In this document: positions 1 through 9,291 of the stretch, in pieces
Numbering within the stretch: the first letter of the stretch is position 1
How the letters are laid out: the number at the start of each line of letters is the position of its first letter
Program-made: the position numbers and the translations under genes
Notes under the pieces: generated by a model
Databases searched by the model: none
What the model was told of the DNA's origin: nothing
Seen by the model: only the letters and a program-made list of their open reading frames with translations
Source of the DNA: Pedobacter sp. Leaf194
Lineage (GTDB): Bacteria > Bacteroidota > Bacteroidia > Sphingobacteriales > Sphingobacteriaceae
Assembly: GCF_001423945.1 (NCBI RefSeq)
Contig: NZ_LMPU01000008.1
Span: forward strand, 372,001 to 436,000
Reading direction: 5' to 3'
DNA: 64,000 nucleotides

Positions 1-2
1 CG

Positions 3-1388
3 GGATTGCTTTTGGATACCCATGCCGGCTCAAATTTCGAAAAAGACAACGAAGGTTCGGGGAAGACATTTTATAACGCCGGCATTCAAATCGGCGCAGT
101 CTTGGCGAAAAAAAATAACCAGCATTCAATTTTCAGTTCCTACGATAAAAGCAATGGTTACCGTTTTAATACACAATTCGAAAACGCCAAAATATTATAT
201 CAGGGCGGTTTTCAGTTTGATGGTTCAAATGAGTTAAATGCCTCGCTTGGCTATACCCAAAACGAATTTGGCGCAAATGGCTTCTATGCTGCTCCTGGTG
301 ATAAAAATTCAGTGGAAAAAGTACAAACTACGCTTGCTGCACTACAATCGGTACACAGATTATCGCCAAAATGGACTTTAATGCCACGATTAAGCTATAG
401 ATATAATTTTGATGATTACCGTTATTTTGGCAACGTAAACCCGAATGCCGGCGTGAGCAAACACAGCACAAATACCATCGCGGCAGAAATTACCAGTACA
501 TATAAAAGTGATAATGGCGAACTGGCGCTTGGTGCCGAAGTGAGAAGTGAGGAAATAAACTCATCGAATATTGGGAAACACGAACGTGAAAATGTTGGAA
601 TATTTGCACAATACCGGATGGATTTATTAAGCAATTTAAATGTAAATGCAGGCACCTACCTGAATTACAACTCTGCTTATAAATGGCAGCTTTACCCTGG
701 TTTAGATGCTAGTTATACTCTTAGCGAGGCGTTTAAAATTGTTGGAAACATAGGTACAAGTCAGCGCATTCCTTCTTTTACAGACCTTTATTTAAACCAA
801 CGGCCGGGAAATATAGGAAATGCTAACGTTGAGCCGGAAAAGGCATTTCAAAGTGAAATTGGGTTTAAGTACTTTAAGGGTAATTTCAATTTTACATCCA
901 GTCTTTTTTACAGAAACATTGATAGGTTTATTGACTACACCAGGGTTGCTACCACCGATCCATTCGAGGCAAACAATGTTGGCACAATGGCCACAAATGG
1001 TTTAAATTTAAGGGGCAATTACAACCTAAGCGTTTCAGAAAATTCAGTAATAAATTTAAGTGTAGCTTATGCTTACCTCGATTCGAAGTTTAAGGACATG
1101 GAGGCGGGCAAAGCCTATAAATATCAGTTATCATCGTTAAAGCATCAGGTTACAAACACTGTAGATTTCAGCTGTCGGGGTTTTTCTATTTTGCTGGCCA
1201 CACGTTTTAATCAGCGAATTACGGGCCCTTCTTATTGGGTTAGCGACGCGAGGGTTAGTCAGGGCATTAAACATTTTACCATTTACCTGGACGCTCAGAA
1301 TATTTTCGACGCCAGTTATGTCGAGATTGGGGCCATCCCGCTACCATCTCGTTGGTTAAGTTTAGGCGTAAAGTTCGTTACTTTCTAA
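3..1388 (+). CDS. TonB-dependent receptor, BtuB-like, C-terminal part (5' end outside window)
   Basis: The reading frame is open from the first bases, so only about 461 residues of the beta-barrel are present; the signal peptide, TonB box and plug lie upstream of the window. The visible part alternates aromatic beta-strands and turns, carries the RIPSFTDLY motif seen in vitamin B12/siderophore-type receptors, and ends in Phe (VTF), the usual last residue of an outer-membrane barrel. Such receptors import large ligands across the outer membrane using TonB energy. The BtuB-like label rests on barrel motifs only; without the plug the ligand cannot be named. The next gene starts 75 bases downstream and is unrelated. 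Confidence 0.85.
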   Translation, partial: GLLLDTHAGSNFEKDNEGSGKTFYNAGIQIGAVLAKKNNQHSIFSSYDKSNGYRFNTQFENAKILYQGGFQFDGSNELNASLGYTQNEFGANGFYAAPGDKNSVEKVQTTLAALQSVHRLSPKWTLMPRLSYRYNFDDYRYFGNVNPNAGVSKHSTNTIAAEITSTYKSDNGELALGAEVRSEEINSSNIGKHERENVGIFAQYRMDLLSNLNVNAGTYLNYNSAYKWQLYPGLDASYTLSEAFKIVGNIGTSQRIPSFTDLYLNQRPGNIGNANVEPEKAFQSEIGFKYFKGNFNFTSSLFYRNIDRFIDYTRVATTDPFEANNVGTMATNGLNLRGNYNLSVSENSVINLSVAYAYLDSKFKDMEAGKAYKYQLSSLKHQVTNTVDFSCRGFSILLATRFNQRITGPSYWVSDARVSQGIKHFTIYLDAQNIFDASYVEIGAIPLPSRWLSLGVKFVTF

Positions 1389-1450
1389 TACAAATCTCCG
1401 TTTTGTAAGGCTATTGGCTTCTTCATTTCTCAGAATGAAAAACTTATTTG

Positions 1451-1458
1451 TAATTTTG
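1451..1458 (+). promoter_or_regulatory. Possible Bacteroidota -7 element for map
   Basis: TAATTTTG matches the TAnnTTTG -7 consensus of Bacteroidota housekeeping promoters. It lies only 5 bases before the map ATG, so transcription would begin almost at the start codon and the transcript would be nearly leaderless. I see no clear TTTG -33 element at the expected distance. Confidence 0.3.
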
Positions 1459-1463
1459 CGCCA

Positions 1464-2261
1464 ATGATTTTTTATAAAACTGACGAACAAGTAGAGCTGA
1501 TGCGAATCAGTGCACTTTTGGTAAGCGAAACACTTTCGGAGATCGCAAAAATTTTACGACCGGGATTAACAACCATAGCAATTGATAAATTGGCTAATGA
1601 GTTCATTTTGGACAATGGCGCTGTGCCATCATTCTATAACTATCAAGGTTTTCCTCACCACATTATTACCTCTTTAAATGATGTTGTTGTACACGGTTTT
1701 CCTGGTAAAGAAGAATTAAAAGACGGCGATATTCTTACCGTTGATGTTGGTGTGATAAAAAACGAGTACCATGGTGATCATGCTTATACTTTTGTAATTG
1801 GCGATGCAAGCGATGAGATTCTGAATCTCGTAAAGACAACCAAAGAATCATTATTTGTTGGCATTAACGAAGCTGTTGTAGGCAAGCGCTTAGGCGATAT
1901 TGGCTTTGCGATACAAAACCACAATGAGAAACAAGGGTTTAGCGTTGTTCGGGATTTTGTTGGCCACGGACTAGGGAAAAGCATGCATGAAGATCCTCAG
2001 GTGCCTAACTACGGCAAGCGAGGTTCGGGTTTATTGTTGAAAGAAAATCTGGTGTTAGCGATCGAACCCATGATAAACCTGGGCAAAAAAGATGTGTTTA
2101 TAGAAAAAGATGGCTGGACGGTAAGAACTGTTGATGGCAAAGCCTCTGTTCATTTTGAACATGATGTTTGTGTAAAAAAAGGTAAAGCGTTAATCTTATC
2201 GGATTATACACCCATCGAAGCAGCAGAAAAAAACAACGAGAACCTGAAATATATAGGTTAA
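1464..2261 (+). CDS. map: Type I methionine aminopeptidase
   Basis: Removes the initiator methionine from nascent proteins in the cytoplasm with a two-metal centre. The 265-residue protein has the pita-bread fold signatures: the substrate His region (VVVHGFP), the metal ligands in DVGV and GDHAYTF, the GHGLG histidine, the IEPM glutamate and the final FEHD glutamate. Length fits the single-domain bacterial family, without the zinc-finger extension. The ATG at 1464 is preceded by a possible promoter element and begins the conserved N-terminus. It ends against a strong hairpin shared with the convergent catalase gene. Very likely essential unless a paralogue exists elsewhere. Confidence 0.96.
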   Translation: MIFYKTDEQVELMRISALLVSETLSEIAKILRPGLTTIAIDKLANEFILDNGAVPSFYNYQGFPHHIITSLNDVVVHGFPGKEELKDGDILTVDVGVIKNEYHGDHAYTFVIGDASDEILNLVKTTKESLFVGINEAVVGKRLGDIGFAIQNHNEKQGFSVVRDFVGHGLGKSMHEDPQVPNYGKRGSGLLLKENLVLAIEPMINLGKKDVFIEKDGWTVRTVDGKASVHFEHDVCVKKGKALILSDYTPIEAAEKNNENLKYIG

Positions 2262-2291
2262 CTCTATTACCAGCTGAATATATTAAAAGAT

Positions 2292-2317
2292 AAAACCCGG
2301 GCATCAACCCGGGTTTT
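2292..2317. terminator. Bidirectional terminator between map and katE
   Basis: A perfect 10-bp stem (AAAACCCGGG / CCCGGGTTTT) with a 6-base loop sits between two convergent stop codons, followed by a T-rich run on the plus strand. The A-run on the left gives U residues on the minus strand too, so it can serve both genes. Confidence 0.85.
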
Positions 2318-2327
2318 ATTTTATAGA

Positions 2328-4520
2328 TTAAGCAGGAATTTTCCTTGGCACTTCGCGATCCCAAAACCGGTGTGCAGCTATCATGCGCTCAAACAACGTC
2401 ATAATTTTCGACACGGTATCAGTTACCAGTATGCCCTCCTTCAAAACCGTTTCCTCCGTATAATCGGCAGGAAGTTTTTTATAGAAGTAAGTTGCCTCCA
2501 AAACCTGCATCGCAGATTCATCGGCGGCAATGGCTTTACAGTGTTTAAATGCTTCGTTTAAAAAATGTACCGCATTCGCATCTGCTTCTAAAGTAGCCGA
2601 GCTATTTATTCCGCCAGGTAAATAAACCGCATCATAAAGTACTGAAGCCGCCGTTAAGAAGCTCTCATCTACCTGTATTTTTTGATCTTCTTCCGATATT
2701 ATTTCACCAAGCTTCGGAGCAATAATGTGCACAATTGCACCTTTTGCTACTAATGCATCTTTAACATTGTTCAAAGCTTTTCCACTTACACCATCGGCAG
2801 CTAAAATGGCTATTTTTCGGGTAGATATGGTATCTTTTACTGTATTTGCCATGCTTAATGGCGCCGATATCGCTATACTTCCCTCCTTTTGTATCGGGGT
2901 ATAATCATCAATATTAGCATCAGCAGGCACACTGTTGTTTAATTCTTCCATCGGGATATCCTGAACGTGCAATCCAAGTGCGTAGGCTACAGCCGCAGCC
3001 AGCGCCTTATCTACCTTGGCAAGTAAGCCCAGCATCCGTTGCCTGATGGGAATCATCTTTACTTTTCCGAGTTCAAAACTAAATGCATCGATTAAATGGT
3101 TTTTTTCAGCCTCAGACTGGCTGTTTAAAAACAGGCGTGCCTGTGAAAAATGGTCGAAAAAGCTCCGGCTACGTGCCCGAACTTTCCTGGCATCTATCCG
3201 TTCATTATAGCTAACAAAACCACCATCAGCTGCAGTAGTTTGCTGGGGCATATTAGATGCAATGCCATTAGGGCCATAACTGGTTTTTCCCCGGTTAATG
3301 GTTTGGCGCATGTAGCCATCCCGCTGGTTGTTGTTTACCGGCACAACAGGGCGGTTAATCGGAATTTCATGGAAGTTTGGTCCACCAAGACGAATAAGTT
3401 GGGTATCCGTATATGAAAACAAACGGCCCTGCAATAGCGGATCGTTTGTAAAATCGATGCCCGGCACAACATGACCAATGTGGAAAGCAACCTGCTCGGT
3501 TTCGGCAAAAAAGTTATCGGGGTTTCTGTTGAGTGTCATTTTACCAATGCGTTGCACAGGCACCAACTCTTCAGGGATAATTTTCGTCGGGTCGAGCAAA
3601 TCAAAATCGAATTTAAACTCATCTTCTTCGGGCACAATTTGTACGCCGAGTTCCCATTCCGGAAAAGCACCAGCCTCAATAGCATCCCATAAGTCTCTCC
3701 TATGAAAATCAGGATCTTTACCCGAAATATTTTGTGCTTCATCCCAGGCTACGGAGTGTACACCTAGTAATGGTTTCCAATGAAACTTAACAAAATTTGA
3801 CTCTCCTTTGGCGTTAATTAAACGGAAAGTATGAACGCCAAAACCTTCCATCATGCGGTAACTCCTGGGTAAAGCTCTATCGCTCATCAACCACATAATC
3901 ATGTGTGACGACTCAGGTAATTGTGAAATAAAATCCCAGAAGGTATCGTGAGCAGAAGCTGCCTGCGGAATTTCATTATCAGGTTCAGGCTTAACGGCAT
4001 GCACAAGATCGGGGAATTTAATGGCATCCTGAATAAAGAATACAGGCATATTGTTACCTACTAAATCAAAATTCCCTTCCTGCGTATAAAACTTAACTGC
4101 AAAACCCCGTACATCCCTGGCCAAATCTGTTGAACCTCTGGAACCTGCAACTGTAGAGAAACGCACAAAAACAGGCGTTTCTATGCCGGGATCACAAAGA
4201 AAGGCTGCCCGGGTTAAGTCAGACAAATCCTCATACACTTTAAAAACGCCGTGTGCGCCAGAACCCCTTGCATGTACAACACGCTCCGGAATACGTTCAT
4301 GGTCGAAATGGGTGATTTTTTCTCTGAGGATAAAATCTTCAAGCAAACTCGCACCTCGGTCGCCAGCTTTCAGCGAATTTTGATCATCATTTATTTTTAC
4401 GCCATGATTAGTCGTCAGCTTTTCGCCCGGACCATCCGCTACAAAGGCTTCTAATTTTCTGGTTTTTTCATTCTCCAACTGCACAGCATCGCCGTTGTTG
4501 GTTATTTTCTTTTTTGCCAT
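2328..4520 (-). CDS. katE: Monofunctional large-subunit catalase (KatE/HPII type)
   Basis: Breaks hydrogen peroxide down to water and oxygen. At 730 residues it is the large-subunit type. Seen directly: the catalytic His83 in RVVHARGSG, the distal Asn156 in VGNNMP, the proximal heme-ligand Tyr370 in RLFSYTDTQ, and a C-terminal DJ-1/PfpI-like domain from about residue 565 beginning [10 protein letters not shown]. The offsets between these residues match those of E. coli HPII (128, 201, 415). The yciE-like gene lies 12 bases upstream on the same strand, so the two probably form one stress operon. No truncation or missing active-site residue is visible. Confidence 0.97.
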   Translation of the reverse strand: MAKKKITNNGDAVQLENEKTRKLEAFVADGPGEKLTTNHGVKINDDQNSLKAGDRGASLLEDFILREKITHFDHERIPERVVHARGSGAHGVFKVYEDLSDLTRAAFLCDPGIETPVFVRFSTVAGSRGSTDLARDVRGFAVKFYTQEGNFDLVGNNMPVFFIQDAIKFPDLVHAVKPEPDNEIPQAASAHDTFWDFISQLPESSHMIMWLMSDRALPRSYRMMEGFGVHTFRLINAKGESNFVKFHWKPLLGVHSVAWDEAQNISGKDPDFHRRDLWDAIEAGAFPEWELGVQIVPEEDEFKFDFDLLDPTKIIPEELVPVQRIGKMTLNRNPDNFFAETEQVAFHIGHVVPGIDFTNDPLLQGRLFSYTDTQLIRLGGPNFHEIPINRPVVPVNNNQRDGYMRQTINRGKTSYGPNGIASNMPQQTTAADGGFVSYNERIDARKVRARSRSFFDHFSQARLFLNSQSEAEKNHLIDAFSFELGKVKMIPIRQRMLGLLAKVDKALAAAVAYALGLHVQDIPMEELNNSVPADANIDDYTPIQKEGSIAISAPLSMANTVKDTISTRKIAILAADGVSGKALNNVKDALVAKGAIVHIIAPKLGEIISEEDQKIQVDESFLTAASVLYDAVYLPGGINSSATLEADANAVHFLNEAFKHCKAIAADESAMQVLEATYFYKKLPADYTEETVLKEGILVTDTVSKIMTLFERMIAAHRFWDREVPRKIPA

Positions 4521-4532
4521 ATTGTTATTTGC

Positions 4533-5084
4533 TTATACTTCTTCGCTCGCCTTGTAATTAATTTCATTTCCTGCAATGTCAGAAAGCTTGCTATCCGCAG
4601 TTTTTTCTTCAGCAAGGGTCTGCTCTAGAATATCTGCCACTTCAGTTAAGGCTAAGGTGCCGGCGAGCTGAAAAAGTCCGTTATAGGATGCAATTTCATA
4701 ATGCTCTACCTTTTGACAAGCTAAAATAATTCCAACATCTCTCGTGGCTGTTCCTGCGTCGGTTTCTTCTATAATACCTTCACCTTCTTTGGTTAAGCCT
4801 TCCATTGCATCGCACTTTTTAGCGATTGCTGGCTCGTTAAGCAATGTAAAAATTTCTTCGAGCCTGGTAACATGCCCTTTAGTTTCTGTTAAATGAGCTT
4901 CGAGTGCGGCAGCCAGCTCTGGTGAAGTGGTAGCAGAAATCATTTTTGGAAGTGCTTTTACGAGGTGATTCTCCGCCCAGAATAAATCGCGAATACCATC
5001 TATAAAAAGTTCTTTTAACGGTGATATTGTCGCTTCATTAGTTTTGGTGCTTAGCTTCGGTGCACCTGTCTCTTGTTTTTTCAT
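4533..5084 (-). CDS. YciE/YciF-like ferritin-fold stress protein (DUF892)
   Basis: A 183-residue, mostly helical protein of the DUF892 (YciE/YciF) family, which has a ferritin-like four-helix bundle. The pattern DLFWAENHLVKALPKM near residue 35 and the later EHYEIASYNGL helix are the family hallmarks, with Glu/His positions that could bind a di-metal centre. Members are induced by osmotic, oxidative or general stress; the biochemical activity is not settled. It immediately precedes katE, which supports a shared role in oxidative stress. The first ~18 residues are polar and probably disordered. Confidence 0.9.
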   Translation of the reverse strand: MKKQETGAPKLSTKTNEATISPLKELFIDGIRDLFWAENHLVKALPKMISATTSPELAAALEAHLTETKGHVTRLEEIFTLLNEPAIAKKCDAMEGLTKEGEGIIEETDAGTATRDVGIILACQKVEHYEIASYNGLFQLAGTLALTEVADILEQTLAEEKTADSKLSDIAGNEINYKASEEV

Positions 5085-5366
5085 GGTATATTTTGTTAGG
5101 AAGATTATTTCAGAACGGCTCCGGCGTCATCTCAAACTTGATTCCGCTTAAGCCTGTGCTTTTCTTTGTTAATCGTTTATAGAAAAAACTCCTTTTTTCA
5201 TTAATGGTTTTACTTTTCTACGGGAATTAATACGGTACTTATACCTACCCCGCCGTGTAAATACTTAAAATCCATTTACAACTAAAGGTTTTAGCAGTGG
5301 CTACAAACATCCCTTTGTACAAAATGTTTATGTTGAACTATCATTTAACAAAAAACCCCATCCATT

Positions 5367-5849
5367 ATGAATAAGGAAAAACTACATTTGGTGGGCAGGC
5401 TACTCATAGAAAACAAACTAACCGTAGCCTTCGCCGAAAGTGCTACCGCCGGCCGGATAACATCAGAATTTTCGCTGATAGATGATGCCGGAAAATTTCT
5501 AAAAGGCGGAATTGCTTGCTACGATGCGGCAATTAAGGAAAGTCTTTTAGATGTTCCTCACGAACTTATCGATAGGTTTACCCCCGAATCAATGGAAGTT
5601 ACCAGAGCCATAGCTTATGGTCTCGATAAACGTATCCCAGCAGATATCTATGTTGGCATCACCGGACTTACTTGTCCCGGAGGTAGCGAAACCGAACAAA
5701 AACCAGTCGGCACTATGTTCATTTATGCCTGCAAACACCTGGAGCACATTTTTTCTGAGCGAATGAATTTTAACGGCGACCAGGAAGATATTGTAAAGGC
5801 AAGTGTTGAACGCTGTGCAGAACTGCTTTACGATAACCTAAGAACTTAA
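5367..5849 (+). CDS. CinA C-terminal domain protein (PncC-like nicotinamide-nucleotide amidohydrolase family)
   Basis: 160 residues corresponding to the stand-alone CinA-C domain. Family members such as E. coli PncC hydrolyse nicotinamide mononucleotide to nicotinate mononucleotide in pyridine-nucleotide salvage. Visible signatures are the FAESATAGRI motif with the catalytic Ser near residue 24, the GGIACYDAAIKE segment, and GITGLTCPGG near residue 110. In the usual family motif the last element reads GxAGPxGG, so the Gly-Leu-Thr-Cys variant here is slightly unusual. The next gene starts 2 bases after the stop, so the two are cotranscribed. NMN deamidation is by family, not shown. Confidence 0.88.
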   Translation: MNKEKLHLVGRLLIENKLTVAFAESATAGRITSEFSLIDDAGKFLKGGIACYDAAIKESLLDVPHELIDRFTPESMEVTRAIAYGLDKRIPADIYVGITGLTCPGGSETEQKPVGTMFIYACKHLEHIFSERMNFNGDQEDIVKASVERCAELLYDNLRT

Positions 5850-5851
5850 CG

Positions 5852-6526
5852 ATGGGCGCACTAAAACGAACAGGTAAAACCTGGCTCTACCGCAATAGTC
5901 TTTCGGTATTCTTTATCGGGATATTTCTGCTCACACTCGCCGCCCAGGCTTTAACAGGTTGGAACGAACATAATAATGAGCTTGAAGAACTTGGCGCAAA
6001 AGCGATTTCTTTACCGAAATACCTGTCGAGCGGTCATTTTATTTCGGCAACATTCGAAAATTTTGAAAGTGAATTTCTTCAAATGGCGCTCTATGTAATG
6101 CTTACTATTTCCCTCAGCCAAATTGGCTCTGCAGAATCTAAAAAAATTGATGAGGCTGAAGACGTAGACCGCGAACCGAAAGCTCATTCGGCGGCACCGT
6201 GGCCTGTAAGAAAAGGCGGCTGGGTACTTAAACTGTATTCAAATTCCCTTTCAATAGTGTTCGCTTTGCTTTTCATTACCAGCTGGGTGCTTCATTTTTA
6301 TGGAAGCTGGCAAGACAACAATGTAGAACTGATGCTTAAACATAAGCCCTCTGTAAATATGTCGACTTACCTAGGCCAGGCAAACTTTTGGTTTGAAACC
6401 TTTCAAAACTGGCAAAGCGAGTTTCTGTCTGTTGCTTCAATTGTTATCCTTACGATATTTTTAAGGCAGAAAGGTTCGCCAGAATCAAAACCGGTTGATG
6501 CACCAAACCTGGAAACCGGCAAGTAA
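5852..6526 (+). CDS. DUF6766-type membrane protein with internal duplication
   Basis: A 224-residue membrane protein built from two similar halves (about residues 8-105 and 122-215). Each half begins with a Leu-Tyr-x-Asn-Ser-Leu-Ser motif, runs into a hydrophobic helix, carries the polar patch with ENFESEFLQ or QNWQSEFLS, then a second helix, and ends in a GS-ES-K tail. This gives about four membrane segments. I recognise the DUF6766-like pattern but no biochemical role is known to me. It is coupled to the CinA-C gene (2-base gap) and sits inside the catalase/ferritin-fold block, suggesting a stress context. Confidence 0.75.
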   Translation: MGALKRTGKTWLYRNSLSVFFIGIFLLTLAAQALTGWNEHNNELEELGAKAISLPKYLSSGHFISATFENFESEFLQMALYVMLTISLSQIGSAESKKIDEAEDVDREPKAHSAAPWPVRKGGWVLKLYSNSLSIVFALLFITSWVLHFYGSWQDNNVELMLKHKPSVNMSTYLGQANFWFETFQNWQSEFLSVASIVILTIFLRQKGSPESKPVDAPNLETGK

Positions 6527-6628
6527 ATTAAACAACAAATAACCACCACGCTTCGCCATTGCGCCGAATAAAAAATTGGTAAAACTAAAGGACTTAAAGT
6601 CGGGTTTAACAAAAACATTATCTTAACT

Positions 6629-7129
6629 ATGGAAAACATCAATCAACTGATAATCCCTGCTGCAAGGCTCGGCGAAATAGAAGTTATTCAAGAACTGATA
6701 GAACGGGGTGTCGAAATCAATTTTCGTGATGAAAAAGGATACACCCCTTTAATTATTGCATGCTACAATAACCAGCTCAACGCGGCTGAACTTTTATTAT
6801 CAGCCGGCGCAGATATAAATGCAGCCGACCTTGGAGGCAATACCGCTTTAATGGGCGCTAGTTTTAAGGGTTACCTCCCAATTGCAAAGCTTTTGGTTGC
6901 CAACAAAGCCGACCTTAATCTACAACACGGAAATGGTGGCACCGCATTGATGTTTGCCAGTATGTTTGGCCGAAATGACGTGTTAAGCTTTTTGCTGACC
7001 GCCGGAGCCGACACAACAATTGCAGACAACCGCGGCCAGACCGCTTACGATTTGGCAGCTATGCAGGGAAATAATGAAGGCTTAACCCTGCTTGAACAAC
7101 ACTCCGTTCGCTGCAACGAAATACTATAA
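6629..7129 (+). CDS. Ankyrin-repeat protein
   Basis: 166 residues made almost wholly of four to five ankyrin repeats, with the GYTPLIIAC, GNTALMGAS and GGTALMFAS helix-start motifs spaced about 33 residues apart. No signal peptide is visible, so it is likely cytoplasmic and works by binding another protein. Small ankyrin proteins next to catalase are known in other bacteria (for example AnkB beside KatB in Pseudomonas aeruginosa), so a supporting role in peroxide defence is plausible but inferred. Starts at the ATG 102 bases after the DUF6766 gene. Confidence 0.9.
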   Translation: MENINQLIIPAARLGEIEVIQELIERGVEINFRDEKGYTPLIIACYNNQLNAAELLLSAGADINAADLGGNTALMGASFKGYLPIAKLLVANKADLNLQHGNGGTALMFASMFGRNDVLSFLLTAGADTTIADNRGQTAYDLAAMQGNNEGLTLLEQHSVRCNEIL

Positions 7130-7168
7130 CCCAGAAGCCCCTTCACTTAAACATTCAGTAAAATAATT

Positions 7169-8476
7169 ATGGAAGCTACGCATCTACAATCCATTCGCCG
7201 TGATGGCACGAAAGAAAGTATTTGGCAAACAGCCGAAAAACAAAGCATCACTACTAATTCCAGCCTTTTAGGGACGGATATTTTTGATGTTATTATTATT
7301 GGGGGCGGAATAACTGGGATTACCACAGCACTCAACCTACAGCGTGAAGGTAAAAAATGTCTGCTCATCGAAGCTAAAAATCTTGGCTTTGGAACTACCG
7401 GAGGCACTAGCGCACACTTAAATACCTTTTTTGATGCTACCTACCCGGAAATAGATAGCGACTTTGGCAAAGATGCCTCGAAACTAATTGCAGCTGCCGG
7501 AAAACGTGTGATTTTGGCAATTAAAGGAAATATTGATAGTTTGGGAATTGATGCGGACTTTAGTTTTCGTGATGGCTATTTATTTTCGCAGGATGAAAAG
7601 GAGACTAAGCAACTTAAAGAAATACTTGCATCTTCGGTAGAAGCCGGTACTGAAGTTGAAGAAGCCGATACCAATGGAGTTGGGATAGCATTTGACTATT
7701 CGGTAAAATTTAGTAATCAGGCGCAATTTCATCCGCTAAAATACATCAATGGCCTTGCCAGGGCTTTTGAGGCGCTGGGCGGGCAAATTTTAGAAAACAC
7801 CTTTGTTTCTGATACCAAATTTTTGGATGGTATTCACCAGGTAAAAGCTGCAGATAAATCATTTAGCGCCAGGAATATCGTTTGGGCAACTCACATTCCG
7901 CCGGGCATAAATATTTTATCGCTCCGGAACGCACCTTACCGAAGCTATGTACTCGCTGTGCAGTTGTCGGATGGAAATTATCCGGCTTGTCTTTCATACG
8001 ATATGAAGGAACCTTACCATTATTTCCGGACGCATGAAATTGAAGACCAAAAATATCTTCTGGTTGGAGGTGAAGACCATAAAACCGGACACGACGACCC
8101 GGAGCAGGCATTTGCCGCATTGGAAACTTATGTGAGGCAAAATTTCGCCGTCGATTCCATCAGTTATAAATGGTCTTCGCAATATTACGTGCCAGTAGAT
8201 GGGCTTCCATACATTGGTAAACTCCCCGGCGCTGAAGAAAACATTTATGTTGCCACAGGTTTCAACGGAAACGGAATGATTTTCGGTACGCTATCAGCCG
8301 AAATCTTAACCGATCTCATCTTAAACAGGGAGAACGAATTGTCTGAACTGCTGAGTCCATCGAGGTTAAAACCAGTTGCCGGTTTTACTGAGTTTGTTAA
8401 AGAAAATGCAGATGTTGCCTACCACTTCGTTGCAGACAGGTTTAATAACGAAGCCTTGGAAACTTTGGATAACTAA
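7169..8476 (+). CDS. FAD-dependent oxidoreductase (DAO/glycine-oxidase-like fold)
   Basis: 435-residue flavoprotein. The N-terminal Rossmann signature IIIGGGITG lies near residues 43-51 and is followed by the Glu of LLIEAK that binds the ribose; the C-terminal ATGFNGNGM segment is the usual second FAD contact of the DAO superfamily. Such enzymes oxidise amines or amino acids and produce hydrogen peroxide, or reduce an acceptor. Substrate cannot be read from sequence. It lacks the C-terminal Rieske domain that some bacterial homologues carry. Presence in a peroxide-defence block may be meaningful if it makes peroxide. Confidence 0.85.
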   Translation: MEATHLQSIRRDGTKESIWQTAEKQSITTNSSLLGTDIFDVIIIGGGITGITTALNLQREGKKCLLIEAKNLGFGTTGGTSAHLNTFFDATYPEIDSDFGKDASKLIAAAGKRVILAIKGNIDSLGIDADFSFRDGYLFSQDEKETKQLKEILASSVEAGTEVEEADTNGVGIAFDYSVKFSNQAQFHPLKYINGLARAFEALGGQILENTFVSDTKFLDGIHQVKAADKSFSARNIVWATHIPPGINILSLRNAPYRSYVLAVQLSDGNYPACLSYDMKEPYHYFRTHEIEDQKYLLVGGEDHKTGHDDPEQAFAALETYVRQNFAVDSISYKWSSQYYVPVDGLPYIGKLPGAEENIYVATGFNGNGMIFGTLSAEILTDLILNRENELSELLSPSRLKPVAGFTEFVKENADVAYHFVADRFNNEALETLDN

Positions 8477-8560
8477 CATCTAATATAAAGTACAATTGAG
8501 CATCATGCTGATGGAAGAGGAAATTTCTTCGGGAAAATTCTTCGTATAAAGCCAATTGAA

Positions 8561-8839
8561 TTGTTCACCTACATCAAATTTGATGTAAATCAGGGCAACA
8601 AAGTTTTTTCGTTGGTAAGTTATCAAACATCGCAACTGGGCGATAAAACAATTTTAAAGTATAGCGAAGACTTAATGTATCCGATTTCGGGCATTAAAGA
8701 AAGAATTTTCAGACGACAGATCGAGAAACACCTTGCTATCATCAGCGAGCTCGCTTCAAGTGTGCAACAGACGGGCAGTTTGCAAGATAACATAAACCAA
8801 TTGCTACATACACAGAACCTTAGCTATGAAACAAAGTAG
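8561..8839 (+). CDS. Hypothetical protein, start uncertain, possibly frameshifted
   Basis: 92 residues from a TTG codon, with no convincing ATG. The protein is moderately basic, predicted beta-strands then a helix (IKERIFRRQIEKHLAIISELA). A short ATG-initiated frame at 8511 (MEEEISSGKFF) runs into it one base out of phase. Adding one A in the AAAA run at 8534-8537 would join the two smoothly as SSGKILRIKPIELFTY. The gene overlaps the following response regulator by 14 bases, so the pair is translationally coupled. I do not recognise the family. Confidence 0.55.
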   Translation: MFTYIKFDVNQGNKVFSLVSYQTSQLGDKTILKYSEDLMYPISGIKERIFRRQIEKHLAIISELASSVQQTGSLQDNINQLLHTQNLSYETK

Positions 8840-9269
8840 AAAAAACTACAGGTGTATAATCGTTGATGACGACCCTAATTTTATATTTTTGTTGTCTAAC
8901 TACCTAAAAGAAATACCGAAACTGGCATTAATAAAATTTTACCTCAACCCAGTTAGGGCAATAGATGATTTTGATAGTTTTGAAGATATAGATTTCTTGT
9001 TTTTAGATATAAGAATGGGCAATAGTTCAGGGCTGGATGTTGCGGTAAGCCTCAGACCAAAAGTGAAATACATTGTTTTTATTACAGGTTGCAATCAATT
9101 CGCATTGGATGCCTTCCAGGCGGGAGGCGACCACTACCTGGTTAAACCGGTGTTTTTCTCGAAATTTCTTGATACCATTAACAACATTATAAGAAAGGAA
9201 TATAAAAACAATCTTCCAAGGTTTTCACCACAACATATTCTTTCGGTTCCTAAACTACAACGCAACTGA
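8826..9269 (+). CDS. Receiver-only response regulator
   Basis: 147 residues containing a single CheY-like receiver domain and no output domain. The acidic pocket Asp14-Asp15, phospho-acceptor Asp61 (FLDIRMG), Thr87 (FITG) and Lys107 (LVKPV) are all present, so phosphorylation should be possible. The last ~30 residues are a basic tail without a LytTR or HTH fold, so output must be by protein contact. No histidine kinase lies in the neighbourhood; the overlapping upstream gene is the only obvious partner. Start ATG at 8826 lies inside the previous gene. Confidence 0.88.
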   Translation: MKQSRKNYRCIIVDDDPNFIFLLSNYLKEIPKLALIKFYLNPVRAIDDFDSFEDIDFLFLDIRMGNSSGLDVAVSLRPKVKYIVFITGCNQFALDAFQAGGDHYLVKPVFFSKFLDTINNIIRKEYKNNLPRFSPQHILSVPKLQRN

Positions 9270-9291
9270 TTTATTTTGCCGCTTAACAAAA

